Shown: piece after piece, positions 45,105 through 53,837 of the stretch
Numbering within the stretch: the stretch's first letter is position 1
How the letters are laid out: the number at the start of each line of letters is the position of its first letter
Assembly: GCA_964636225.1 (NCBI GenBank)
Contig: CAZWQM010000007.1
Location: forward strand, 23,275 to 87,274
Direction: 5' to 3'
DNA length: 64,000 nucleotides
Source: UBA1858 sp964636225
GTDB taxonomy: Bacteria > Pseudomonadota > Gammaproteobacteria > UBA4575
Translations under genes and position numbers: made by a program
The notes under the pieces: generated by a model
What the model was told of the DNA's origin: nothing
What the model saw: only the letters and a program-made list of their open reading frames with translations
Databases searched by the model: none

Positions 45105-45412
45105 GATAAATACTCTTGTGTGCTTTTGGTGACGGGTAGCGCGATTAATTCCGGTGTTTCGTAAGGATGCTGTTGTTTAATGAACTCGCTTATTTGTTTA
45201 AACCGGGTTTCAACTGTTTTAATTACTAGTAGACATTCCTGATCTTCACACAGTTCACCCTTCCAGCGGTAAATTGACGTGACTCTGGGCATTATGTTGC
45301 AGCAAGCAGCCAGTTGGTTGTCGATTATCTGACGCTCGAGCAATTTTCCCTTATCAATGTCAGTGATAGTGGTGATGATTAACAGCATTTTTGGCTGACT
45401 TGATGTAGGCAT
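45077..45412 (-). CDS. cutA: Divalent-cation tolerance protein CutA
   Basis: A 111-residue trimeric protein with the CutA motifs LAACCNIMPRVTSIYRWKGEL and ETPELIALPV. It is linked historically to copper tolerance; exact role unclear. Start may be at either the first Met or the Met at residue 9. It precedes dsbD, a common pair. Confidence 0.94.
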   Translation of the reverse strand: MPTSSQPKMLLIITTITDIDKGKLLERQIIDNQLAACCNIMPRVTSIYRWKGELCEDQECLLVIKTVETRFKQISEFIKQQHPYETPELIALPVTKSTQEYLSWVIQETSY

Positions 45413-45501
45413 TTAATTCTAAATAACTTTATCTTTGGCTATTGAAATTTGTTTAAACGCCACTATATATGTGGAATGGCTAAAAAAACCAGTATAGACT
45501 A

Positions 45502-45963
45502 ATGCGCGGCTTTCCCATATTTGCCGCATTATTCATAGGTATACCGCTGATCGAAATCTACCTATTCATTAAAGTAGGTGGCCTGATCGGTGCGTTCCCC
45601 ACCGTCATTCTCGTAATTGCCACAGCGCTGATTGGTGTGTCTTTACTGCGAGCGCAAGGTTTTAGCACGATGACGAAATTTCAACAGCAAGTGGCTAGTG
45701 GTCAATTGCCCGCCACTACCATGCTGGAAGGTGTTGCGCTGGTTTTGGGTGGTGCCTTTTTGCTGACCCCAGGCTTCCTCACCGATACGCTGGGGTTTCT
45801 ATGTTTAATCCCGTTTACACGCCAGACAATAATTGCCTGGCTAATCAGGAATGTAACGATCCAATCCAGTGGATTTTACTCGTCCGGTTCTACTGGCCGG
45901 CCACACGACCCAAATGTGATTGAAGGCGAGTACCGGGAAAAAGATAAAGATTCCCGGAAATAG
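45502..45963 (+). CDS. fxsA: FxsA membrane protein
   Basis: A 153-residue inner-membrane protein with the FxsA start FAALFIGIPLIEIYLFIKVGG, GVSLLRAQG and LTPGFLTDTLGF. Overproduction of the E. coli protein relieves phage T7 exclusion by F plasmids; the normal role is unknown. Located directly upstream of groES as in many gammaproteobacteria. Confidence 0.93.
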   Translation: MRGFPIFAALFIGIPLIEIYLFIKVGGLIGAFPTVILVIATALIGVSLLRAQGFSTMTKFQQQVASGQLPATTMLEGVALVLGGAFLLTPGFLTDTLGFLCLIPFTRQTIIAWLIRNVTIQSSGFYSSGSTGRPHDPNVIEGEYREKDKDSRK

Positions 45964-45984
45964 CTGCAACAGAATATTTGAGCC

Positions 45985-46012
45985 TTGACAACGGCAGACT
46001 GTACCGTATGAT
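45985..46012 (+). promoter_or_regulatory. Sigma-70-type promoter of groESL
   Basis: TTGACA (45985-45990), 16 bases, TATGAT (46007-46012) closely match the vegetative consensus. The -10 box runs directly into the CIRCE operator, so a bound repressor would block initiation. No sigma-32 type promoter was seen in this gap. Confidence 0.8.
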
Positions 46013-46038
46013 TAGCACTCATCGGGGTAGAGTGCTAA
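46012..46038. promoter_or_regulatory. CIRCE operator (HrcA site) of groESL
   Basis: TTAGCACTC, nine bases, GAGTGCTAA: exact CIRCE palindrome 65 bases before the groES start, overlapping the -10 box. Identical half-sites occur upstream of rpoH at 7110-7136, with different spacer bases. Confidence 0.95.
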
Positions 46039-46103
46039 CAAAAATAGCAACCCTATGAATTTATAAAGAAATTTTGTTAATTAATTGTCAGGAGAAATAC
46101 GAC

Positions 46104-46394
46104 ATGAATTTACGTCCTTTACACGACCGTGTAGTAATTAAGCGAATGGAAGAAGAACGCACCAGCCCTGGTGGCATTGTCATTCCTGATTCCGCGGCCG
46201 AAAAGCCAATCAAGGGTAAAGTGCTGGCTGTAGGTAACGGCAAGATTGCAGATAACGGCGACGTACGCGCACTTGATGTAAAAGTGGGAGATACCGTTCT
46301 GTTTGGAAAATATTCCGGAACTGAAGTGAAAGTAGACGGTGACGAATTACTCGTGATGCGTGAAGACGACATCATGGCGGTTATCGAAGGCTAG
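46104..46394 (+). CDS. groES: Co-chaperonin GroES
   Basis: Heptameric lid for GroEL. The 96-residue protein begins MNLRPLHDRVVIKRMEEE and has the mobile-loop sequence TSPGGIVIPDSA. I choose the ATG at 46104, which has an AGGAGA ribosome site eight bases before; the frame's earlier ATG at 46074 lies between operator and ribosome site. Followed by groEL after 71 bases. Confidence 0.98.
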   Translation: MNLRPLHDRVVIKRMEEERTSPGGIVIPDSAAEKPIKGKVLAVGNGKIADNGDVRALDVKVGDTVLFGKYSGTEVKVDGDELLVMREDDIMAVIEG

Positions 46395-46465
46395 ATGCGA
46401 TTGCGAATCTGATTTTCCCAACATAATTTTTAAAATTTAAAGAAATTTAAGCGAAGGTAAATAAT

Positions 46466-48109
46466 ATGAGTGCAAAAGAAGTAGTTTTTGGAGATGAAGC
46501 CAGAGCCCGTATGGTGAATGGTGTAAACATCTTAGCAAACGCTGTTAAAGCAACACTGGGACCTAAAGGTCGTAACGTGGTATTGGACAAATCTTTTGGT
46601 GCCCCTACAGTGACTAAAGACGGTGTGTCTGTAGCCAAAGAGATTGAGCTAGAAGACAAACTTGAAAATATGGGCGCACAAATGGTCAAGGAAGTGGCCT
46701 CACAAACTTCAGATGTTGCCGGTGACGGCACCACAACAGCGACAGTGCTGGCACAGTCCATTGTACGTGAAGGTATGAAGGCGGTTGCGGCAGGCATGAA
46801 CCCAATGGATCTGAAGCGTGGTATTGATAAAGCGGTAACCACAGCGGTTGAGGCACTGAAGTCCATTTCAGCACCCTGTTCAGATAATAAATCTATTGCC
46901 CAGGTTGGAAGTATCTCTGCAAACTCCGATACGTCTATTGGCGACATCATTGCAGAAGCAATGGACAAAGTCGGCAAAGAAGGCGTGATTACCGTTGAAG
47001 AAGGTAATGCCCTTGAGAATGAACTGGATGTTGTAGAAGGTATGCAGTTTGATCGTGGTTATCTTTCTCCTTACTTCGTTAACAATCAGGACAACATGAC
47101 TTGTGATATGGATGACCCATTCATTCTGTTACATGACAAGAAAGTATCCAATATTCGTGAACTTCTTCCATTGTTGGAAGGTGTGGCAAAAGCCGGTCGT
47201 CCGCTAGTGATCATTGCCGAAGATGTTGAAGGCGAAGCGTTGGCAACACTGGTTGTGAACACTATTCGTGGCATTGTTAAAGTGGCCGCGGTTAAAGCGC
47301 CTGGTTTTGGTGATCGTCGTAAAGCCATGCTGGAAGACGTTGCCATTCTGACTGGCGGTACCGTGATCTCTGAAGAAGTCGGACTATCACTGGAAAAAGC
47401 AACTCTGGAAGATCTGGGTACTGCAAAACGTATTCAAATCTCTAAGGAAAATACCACGATTGTGGATGGTTCAGGTCAAGCAGATGCAATTAAATCACGT
47501 GTGGACCAGATCCGTGCCCAAATCGAAGAAGCGACTTCTGATTACGACAAAGAAAAACTTCAGGAGCGTATGGCTAAATTAGCTGGCGGTGTGGCCGTGA
47601 TTAAAGTTGGTGCAGCTACTGAAGTTGAAATGAAAGAAAAGAAAGCCCGCGTTGAAGATGCGCTGCATGCAACACGTGCTGCAGTTGAAGAAGGCGTAGT
47701 TCCTGGCGGTGGCGTTGCATTGATTCGTGCACGCAAAACATTGGTGGACTTAACTGGAGACAACGATGACCAAACCGCAGGTATCAACATTGCTCGACGT
47801 GCAATGGAAGAGCCACTGCGACAAATCACCACAAATGCAGGTGATGAAGCCTCTGTTGTATTGGCCAAGGTTGACGAAGGCGAAGGTAACTTTGGTTACA
47901 ATGCGGCAACAGGTGAGTATGGCGATATGATTGAAATGGGTATTCTTGATCCAACTAAAGTAACGCGTTCTGCTTTGCAAAATGCCGGCTCTATTGCGGG
48001 TCTGATGATCACTACCCAAGCCATGGTGGCAGAACTGCCCAAGAATGATGCTGCAGGTATGGGTGCGCATGATATGGGTGGTATGGGAGGTATGGGCGGC
48101 ATGATGTAA
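46466..48109 (+). CDS. groEL: Chaperonin GroEL
   Basis: ATP-dependent folding chamber. The 547-residue protein has VKATLGPKGRNVVLDKSFGAP, DGVSVAKEIELED, the ATPase motif GDGTTTATVLAQ and a C-terminal GGM repeat (MGGMGGMGGMM). Length is typical. Transcribed with groES from the CIRCE-controlled promoter and ended by the hairpin at 48138. Confidence 0.99.
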   Translation: MSAKEVVFGDEARARMVNGVNILANAVKATLGPKGRNVVLDKSFGAPTVTKDGVSVAKEIELEDKLENMGAQMVKEVASQTSDVAGDGTTTATVLAQSIVREGMKAVAAGMNPMDLKRGIDKAVTTAVEALKSISAPCSDNKSIAQVGSISANSDTSIGDIIAEAMDKVGKEGVITVEEGNALENELDVVEGMQFDRGYLSPYFVNNQDNMTCDMDDPFILLHDKKVSNIRELLPLLEGVAKAGRPLVIIAEDVEGEALATLVVNTIRGIVKVAAVKAPGFGDRRKAMLEDVAILTGGTVISEEVGLSLEKATLEDLGTAKRIQISKENTTIVDGSGQADAIKSRVDQIRAQIEEATSDYDKEKLQERMAKLAGGVAVIKVGAATEVEMKEKKARVEDALHATRAAVEEGVVPGGGVALIRARKTLVDLTGDNDDQTAGINIARRAMEEPLRQITTNAGDEASVVLAKVDEGEGNFGYNAATGEYGDMIEMGILDPTKVTRSALQNAGSIAGLMITTQAMVAELPKNDAAGMGAHDMGGMGGMGGMM

Positions 48110-48137
48110 AAATCAGGCTTCCAGACTTTTAAACAAG

Positions 48138-48163
48138 AGCCCCGCCGAGTGCGGGGCTTTTTT
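48138..48163 (+). terminator. Terminator of groESL
   Basis: AGCCCCGC, loop CGAGT, GCGGGGCT followed by a T-run: a perfect 8-base GC-rich stem, standard Rho-independent terminator, 29 bases after groEL. Confidence 0.93.
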
Positions 48164-48271
48164 ATGTCTGGGTGGTTTATGTTTTGGCAGCAGGCAAATG
48201 TTTTAGTGGTAAATGACATTTACGCAGTGATTATTTTGTACATAGATAAAAAATAAACATAAAATTGAGTA

Positions 48272-48808
48272 ATGAGAGTTGACCTTTGCACACATTGTAT
48301 TGTTGGCGTGGAGTACATCGCATCGCCCAATTGTGATGAGCGCCCTGCTGAAAATGAAATAGATCTGTTAGTCGTTCACAACATTAGTCTGCCGCCGAAT
48401 CGATTTGGTGGAGGTTATATTCAAGACTTCTTTCAAAATAAGCTTGATATAAGTGCTGATCCGTATTTTGAAGAAATAAAAGAATTGCAGGTTTCGAGTC
48501 ATTTACTGATCGAGCGCACGGGGAAATTAATTCAATTTGTACCTTTTAATAAGCGCGCCTGGCATGCGGGGGAATCATGCTTTGATGGTCGCCAGAGGTG
48601 TAATGATTTTTCAATCGGAATTGAGCTTGAAGGTTCAGATGAGATTGAATACACAGACGCGCAATATCGTGTTTTACGTGCGGTGATATTATGTCTGCAG
48701 ATGACTTATCCCGGTTTAAGTGGTGGAAATATCGTAGGTCATAGTGACATTGCCCCAGGGCGCAAAACAGATCCCGGCTCCGCCTTTGACTGGACTAGAA
48801 TTGCTTAG
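48272..48808 (+). CDS. ampD: 1,6-anhydro-N-acetylmuramyl-L-alanine amidase
   Basis: Cytosolic zinc amidase in peptidoglycan recycling. The 178-residue protein has the first zinc ligand in VVHNISLPP (H36), FGGGYIQDFF, RAWHAGES, and HSDIAPGRKTDPG with H157 and D167. Typical AmpD length. Ends directly next to the stop of the converging small gene. Confidence 0.95.
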   Translation: MRVDLCTHCIVGVEYIASPNCDERPAENEIDLLVVHNISLPPNRFGGGYIQDFFQNKLDISADPYFEEIKELQVSSHLLIERTGKLIQFVPFNKRAWHAGESCFDGRQRCNDFSIGIELEGSDEIEYTDAQYRVLRAVILCLQMTYPGLSGGNIVGHSDIAPGRKTDPGSAFDWTRIA

Positions 48809-49132
48809 TTATTCGCAGCTGATTTTCCAGTGCTGATTATTTTCAATCACATTCATTAAAAAACGAATGTTGGGATGTGAGTTGGGATGTTGCTGTTCAT
48901 CCAGTGCATAATCACCAAATAGGGCAATGCCTGTATGAGCTTCCTGGGCAGTTATGCTTGAATTGCTCTGCTGGGAAATTGAATAGAGAATTTTCACTGA
49001 AGCCTGTTTGCCTGACAGATTGTCTACACTGAAAATTTCATTTGAATCCATGTTAAAAAGTGTAATACGGTTTATGTGGGACGTGTCAGACAGCTGATCA
49101 AAGCCAGTGCCAAATGTTTTATTATTTGTCAT
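48809..49132 (-). CDS. Unrecognised small protein downstream of bpt
   Basis: A 107-residue soluble-looking protein, acidic to neutral, with no signal peptide or membrane segment and no domain I recognise. It overlaps the end of bpt by 11 bases and is read in the same direction, so it is probably translated with it. Its stop abuts the ampD stop. Being a complete frame coupled to a real gene, it is likely real, but no function can be given. Confidence 0.55.
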   Translation of the reverse strand: MTNNKTFGTGFDQLSDTSHINRITLFNMDSNEIFSVDNLSGKQASVKILYSISQQSNSSITAQEAHTGIALFGDYALDEQQHPNSHPNIRFLMNVIENNQHWKISCE

Positions 49133-49829
49133 TCAGTGTGATCCATTGGTTATCGATAAATCCTTCACATGGTTTGAACTGGTTTTTATAGTTCATTTTA
49201 CTGCAATCATGTATCCAGTAGCCTAAATATAAATAGTCGATACCGCGTTGTTTAACAAGCTCGATCTGTTTAAGTATGGAAAACGTGCCCAAACTTTGTT
49301 GCGAATATTCAGGATCAAAAAAAGTATATACGGCTGACCAGCCATGTTTAAGTGGATCGCATATCGCGACACATGCCAACTGTCCAGAAGGTAGGCAGAA
49401 TTCTACCGAGAATGTTTCAGACCATGTGCTAAACAGGAAAGCTTCAAAAGTTTCAAGCGCATTTTGCATGCTCTCCGTTTCCGGGTGCCGATGTCGAATA
49501 TAGCGTTCATACAGACTTATATATTGCAAATAGTTCGGGCTTGAAACTACACGTACAGAGAGGTGCCTGTTCTTATTCATGACACGTCGCTGACGTCGAT
49601 TCGCATCAAAGCCTGAAACGGGTACACGCAAAGAGACACATTGTTTGCAATCTGTACAATTTGGTCGGTGAATTCTGTCTCCTGCGCGGCGAAAGCCCTG
49701 AGCAATTAAATGGCTGTAAATATCGCAGGATAAGCCCAGATTTGGTTCGGTGGTGAAGTGGTGCGCAATTTTCTGTGGAATATATGGGCAACTATAAGGC
49801 ACGCTTTGGTATAATCTTATATTAAGCAT
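49122..49829 (-). CDS. bpt: Aspartate/glutamate leucyl-tRNA-protein transferase
   Basis: Adds leucine to N-terminal Asp or Glu, marking proteins for the ClpS/ClpAP N-end rule. The 235-residue protein has the cysteine-rich start PYSCPYIP, GFRRAGDRIHRPNCTDCKQCVSLRVPV and LYLGYWIHDCSKMNYK near the end, the Bpt pattern. A downstream infA gene, common in relatives, is absent. Confidence 0.94.
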   Translation of the reverse strand: MLNIRLYQSVPYSCPYIPQKIAHHFTTEPNLGLSCDIYSHLIAQGFRRAGDRIHRPNCTDCKQCVSLRVPVSGFDANRRQRRVMNKNRHLSVRVVSSPNYLQYISLYERYIRHRHPETESMQNALETFEAFLFSTWSETFSVEFCLPSGQLACVAICDPLKHGWSAVYTFFDPEYSQQSLGTFSILKQIELVKQRGIDYLYLGYWIHDCSKMNYKNQFKPCEGFIDNQWITLNDK

Positions 49830-49891
49830 TCTGCGAGTGTAACAAAGTCATAATTTAATCATTCCGATATAGATCAACTAACTAATCACTT

Positions 49892-51463
49892 ATGCACAAA
49901 TCCATACAAGACAGCCTTAACTTAATTGCTAAATGCAATATAGGGCCAGAGCTTGCCATTGGTAAAATAGGTATCGAAAAGGAATCATTACGTGTCGACA
50001 GAAATGGATTAATTGCCAGTACTGATCATCCTGCAGCGCTGGGTGCTGCCTTGACCCATCCCTACATTACAACAGATTATTCTGAAGCGTTACTGGAATT
50101 TGTTACCCCTGCATTGGATGATAGTGAACAAGCAATCCGGTTTTTAGGTCAAATCCATCAGTTTGTCTACCCAAACATAGGCAATGAGTGTTTATGGCCG
50201 GCAAGTATGCCGTGTATCCTGAATGGGGAGCAAAGTATCCGTATTGCTGAATACGGTACAAGCAATCTTGGCAAGATGAAGCACGTATATAGAAAAGGTC
50301 TGGGTTATCGCTATGGTAAAGTCATGCAAGTCATCGCGGGCATTCATGTAAATCTATCCATGCCGGAAAGCTTCTGGCCAGTTTGGCAAGAATGCTTGCA
50401 GGATAACTCTGACTTACAGGATTTTATTAACCAACAATATTTCAGGTTAATTCGTAACTTGCAGCGCGCTGGATGGCTAATACCTTACCTGTTTGGTGCT
50501 TCACCTGCGGTGGATAAAAGTTTCAGTCATCAGGGCGTACAAGATTTGCAGCGCTGGGATGACGATACTCGCTATGCGCCCTTCGCCACATCTTTACGTT
50601 TAGGTGATATTGGTTACACCAATAATCGCGAAAATGAAATAGGAATAAAAGCCTGTTACGACAGTTTGCCGGAATATGTCGGCTGCCTGACGCGAGCCAT
50701 CGAAACGCCTTACGGACCGTATCAGGAGATAGGCGTTAAGATCAATGACGATTACAGACAGTTAAATGCAAATATACTGCAGATTGAAAATGAATATTAT
50801 AGTACCGTACGACCTAAGCAAATAGCGCGTAACAATGAAAAACCCACTCATGCATTGCTGGATCGTGGTGTGCAATATGTCGAAATACGTTCTCTTGATT
50901 TAAATCCATTTTCACCTTACGGAGTATGCGAAGATCAGCTGAAATTTATAGAAGTGCTATTCTTGTATTGTTTGCTGGGTGATGAAAATATCATTGATCG
51001 CAAAGAGCGCGAAGAAATAGATATTAACGAGTATGAGGTGTCTCATCATGGGCGCAAACCAGATTTGTATTTACGCAAAAAAGGCGAAAGTATTTCTTTG
51101 CGGGAATGGAGTAAGGGTATATTCGCAGATATGTATCTAATTGCGGAATACATGGATAGCAAAAACGGGACTGATTTGTACGTGCAATCCATTAACAAAT
51201 ATAGCAGCAGCATAGAATCAATAGAGCAAACTCTGTCTGCGAAAATACTGGATGCCATGCGCGATAATAAAATGTCTTATTATCAATATATAGAAAGTCT
51301 CAGCAAAAAATATTGTCAGTTCTATTCCAAAAACGAGAAATGTCAACAAATATCAGAAAAAATCACTAGCGCTGTAGAGGCCAGTCTGCAGGAGCAGAAG
51401 AAGATAGAAGAAAGTGACGCTAAAGATTTTGCAAAATTTTTAGAAGACTACTTTTCTCAATAG
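49892..51463 (+). CDS. gshA: Glutamate-cysteine ligase (gammaproteobacterial type)
   Basis: First step of glutathione synthesis. The 523-residue protein has GKIGIEKESLRVDRNG, the metal/substrate region TTDYSEALLEFVTP, and DRGVQYVEIRSLDLNPFSPYG, all typical of the E. coli GshA type. Complete. It is divergent from bpt and lies directly left of the decayed genes at 51478. Confidence 0.97.
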   Translation: MHKSIQDSLNLIAKCNIGPELAIGKIGIEKESLRVDRNGLIASTDHPAALGAALTHPYITTDYSEALLEFVTPALDDSEQAIRFLGQIHQFVYPNIGNECLWPASMPCILNGEQSIRIAEYGTSNLGKMKHVYRKGLGYRYGKVMQVIAGIHVNLSMPESFWPVWQECLQDNSDLQDFINQQYFRLIRNLQRAGWLIPYLFGASPAVDKSFSHQGVQDLQRWDDDTRYAPFATSLRLGDIGYTNNRENEIGIKACYDSLPEYVGCLTRAIETPYGPYQEIGVKINDDYRQLNANILQIENEYYSTVRPKQIARNNEKPTHALLDRGVQYVEIRSLDLNPFSPYGVCEDQLKFIEVLFLYCLLGDENIIDRKEREEIDINEYEVSHHGRKPDLYLRKKGESISLREWSKGIFADMYLIAEYMDSKNGTDLYVQSINKYSSSIESIEQTLSAKILDAMRDNKMSYYQYIESLSKKYCQFYSKNEKCQQISEKITSAVEASLQEQKKIEESDAKDFAKFLEDYFSQ

Positions 51464-51477
51464 ACTGGATACGGCGG

Positions 51478-51941
51478 ATGTATAAAATTGCGACTCACCT
51501 AATTTTATTTTTTTAGTTAGCTGGTCTCTAAATCTGCACGCCACGGATGTATACAGGATTGTTGATGAAAACGGCCGTGTTCAGTTCAGCCAGTTTCCTC
51601 CTTATAAGGGTGTGGAAAAAATACAATTGCAAAAGCACGGCAACATATCGCAGCATAAAGACTATGTTAACCAGTAAAGCCTGCAGCAAAGGCAAAAGAA
51701 ATATTCCGATTTTCTGACTTCGGAAAGGCTGGAGAGAAAAGATCAACGTGAACAAGTAAAACAGAAAAAAATACAGCATGCGGCCAGGTGTCAGGAAGCT
51801 CAGACTAAACTTTTTGATATGAACCAGGGATGAATTATGTATTACGATCTAAACGAAGAAGGTGAAAGGGTTTATATTGACGAAAAGCGCGTTCAGGCGC
51901 GTAAAGATCAGATGGAACAATATATCAATAAAAATTGTTAA
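51478..51941 (+). pseudogene. Broken DUF4124-family secreted protein
   Basis: Reading MYKIATHLILFF from ATG 51478, the frame stops in a 7-T run (51508-51514); one additional T restores LVSWSLNLHATDVYRIVDE and the typical DUF4124 start (DENGRVQFSQFPP). That second frame then meets TAA at 51675-51677 and TGA at 51831-51833, yet the sequence continues in the same frame with coiled-coil-like Arg/Gln/Lys residues, CQEAQTKL, and the family-like end GERVYIDEKRVQARKDQ to TAA at 51939. The TGA stands where relatives carry Arg after Gly (CGA to TGA). Three lesions in one gene. Confidence 0.8.
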
Positions 51942-51978
51942 ATAAAAACTGTTAACTTGAGCGATATCTGGAGGGTAT

Positions 51979-52392
51979 ATGTCAAAACTGAAAATAGGGT
52001 TGCTGCTGGTGTGCGTGACATTATGCCAGACTATTTTTGCAGAAGTGGTTGAAATAGATGAAGAAGGTCTTAAACAGTTAATGGCTGCAGGAGTCCCCGT
52101 GATAGATGTGAGGACGCCGGGAGAATGGAATAAGACCGGAATTGTTGGAGGCAGCATTCCAATCATGTTCTTTGATGAAAAACGCAAACCACAGGCACAG
52201 CAATGGATGCAGGAAGCAGAAGAATATATACAGCCGGAGCGCGAAGTAGCCATTATCTGCCGCACGGGAAATCGTAGTAAGACAGTCGCTGACTTCCTGA
52301 CAAATCAGCACGGTTATAAAAAAGTGTATAACGTGACTGGCGGAATTACTAACTGGTTGGCTAAAGGCAATAAAACCGTTGAAGTGAAATAA
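51979..52392 (+). CDS. Secreted rhodanese-like domain protein
   Basis: A 137-residue single-domain rhodanese with a signal peptide (MSKLKIGLLLVCVTLCQTIFA). The active-site loop is CRTGNRS, with the catalytic cysteine at about residue 94, and VIDVRTPGEWNKTGIVGGSIPI is the family start. A GGAGGG ribosome site precedes the ATG. It is the only undamaged gene in the decayed stretch. Periplasmic sulfur transfer is the likely role; the partner is unknown. Confidence 0.88.
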   Translation: MSKLKIGLLLVCVTLCQTIFAEVVEIDEEGLKQLMAAGVPVIDVRTPGEWNKTGIVGGSIPIMFFDEKRKPQAQQWMQEAEEYIQPEREVAIICRTGNRSKTVADFLTNQHGYKKVYNVTGGITNWLAKGNKTVEVK

Positions 52393-52422
52393 ATTTTTAA
52401 AGCAGTTGACCATCCCTATCTG

Positions 52423-53268
52423 GTGCCATTTGACGGCTCGTTCCGCTATAAGGATGCGCCTACAAGTATTGATCAAAAGCAGCTGGACGACAAAAAATAC
52501 AAAGATAAGTTGGAAAAGCATACTGAAGAAATTCATGATCTGCAAAGAATCATGTATGCGCACGACAGTCATGCCATGTTGTTGGTGTTTCAGGCTATGG
52601 ATGCTGCCGGTAAAGACAGTACCATTCGCCATGTGCTCACCAGAGTAAACCCGGCGGGTTGTCAGGTGTTTTAGTTCAAAAGACCATCGCATCTTGAATT
52701 GGATCATGACTACCTGTGGCGTACTTCAATTCGAACACCGGAACGCGGGCGGATTGGTGTATTTAATCGAAGTTATTATGAAGAAGTATTAGTGGTTCTT
52801 GTGCATCCAGAAATACAGGATAATCAGAAACTTCCTGATAGACCCGAAGAAAAAGAAATCTGGCCACAGCGATATGAGTCGATACGAAATTTTGAAAAAC
52901 ATCTGGCGCTCAATGGCACGGTAATATTGAAGTTCGGGCTGAATGTTTCCAAACAGGAACAGTGTAATCGTTTTTTAAGCCGCATTGATGAACCTGAAAA
53001 AAACTGGAAATTTTCAGAAGCCGATATCAAGGAACGTGAGTACTGGGAAGATTACATGGATGCCTATGAGCAAGCATTGCGTGAGACTTCAAGGGAATGG
53101 GCGCCCTGGTATGCAATTCCTGCTGATAACAAACCCTATATGCGATACACGGTAGCAAAGATTATTGCTGAAACCATGGCATCGTTGTATATGCATTACC
53201 CGCGTATAGATGATGAAGCTAGGCAACGTTTTAATCATCTGCGTGAAATGCTGGTAAATGACCAATAG
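52423..53268 (+). pseudogene. Polyphosphate kinase 2 family gene with in-frame amber stop
   Basis: One frame holds a complete PPK2: VPFDGSFRYKDAPTS, Walker A MDAAGKDSTIRH, then TAG at 52672-52674 where relatives have a Ser before F-K-x-PS, then LDHDYLWRTSIRTPERGRIGVFNRSYYEEVLVV with Walker B, and NKPYMRYTVAKIIAETM to the end. PPK2 enzymes phosphorylate nucleotides from polyphosphate. The family region extends about ten residues before the GTG at 52423, back to the rhodanese stop, without an ATG, so the start also appears lost. A TCG or TCA to TAG change explains the amber codon. Confidence 0.85.
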
Positions 53269-53383
53269 GCGTTGACGAGGAAACCTATAAAAAATAAAGT
53301 GGCTTCGTCATGTGGCTCACTTTTTTTACAGAGCATTGATGACGAATACAGTTTTTAAACAAATCCATAGAAGGGGGCAATTA

Positions 53384-53787
53384 ATGACAAAGTTGGCTGA
53401 AATTGAAGGTATTGGGGAAGTGTATTCAAAAAAACTTGAAGAAGGTGGTATATCTTCTATTGAGCAATTGCTGGAAGCCTGTGCTGAAAAAAAGGACGTC
53501 AGGAAATGGCGGCCAAATGTGATATCAGTGAAAAGCTGGTATTGAAATGGGCTAACCGGGCAGATCTTGCCAGAATTAAAGGTGTCAGTACGCAGTACGC
53601 AGATTTGCTGGAATGTGCCGGTGTCGATACGGTGCCTGAACTGGCACAACGTGTACCTGCTAATTTGCATGCGAAAATGGCCAGTGTTAATGAAGAAAAA
53701 AATCTGGTGCGTAAAGTGCCATCCGAGTCTCAGGTAGAAGATTGGGTGAGTCAGGCCAAAGCGCTTCCGCGTGTTCTTAATTATTAA
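53384..53787 (+). pseudogene. DUF4332-family gene with frameshift
   Basis: ATG 53384 has a strong AGGGGG ribosome site and reads MTKLAEIEGIGEVYSKKL, a helix-hairpin-helix DUF4332 start. In a 7-A run at 53487-53493 the frame is lost and ends at 53545. One additional A restores GRQEMAAKCDISEKLVLKW, then ADLARIKGVSTQYADLL and the family end SQVEDWVSQAKALPRV to 53787. The repaired protein would have about 134 residues, the normal length. DUF4332 function is unknown. Confidence 0.85.
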
Positions 53788-53801
53788 TTAAAAGTTTGTA
53801 A

Positions 53802-53837
53802 CACAAACAATCAGCTGGTTCAGGCTGATTGTTTGTG
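53802..53837. terminator. Hairpin between the DUF4332 remnant and the RND pump gene
   Basis: A perfect 14-base inverted repeat CACAAACAATCAGC / GCTGATTGTTTGTG with an 8-base loop. It overlaps the last codons of the minus-strand RND gene. No long T-run follows on either strand, so it is a probable bidirectional terminator. Confidence 0.6.

Noticed and set aside
51478..53787. Stop-codon recoding (for example a selenocysteine or suppressor system) as explanation of in-frame stops
   Set aside because: Three different stop codons plus two frameshifts are involved and no SECIS-like or suppressor feature was seen; decay or sequencing error is simpler.
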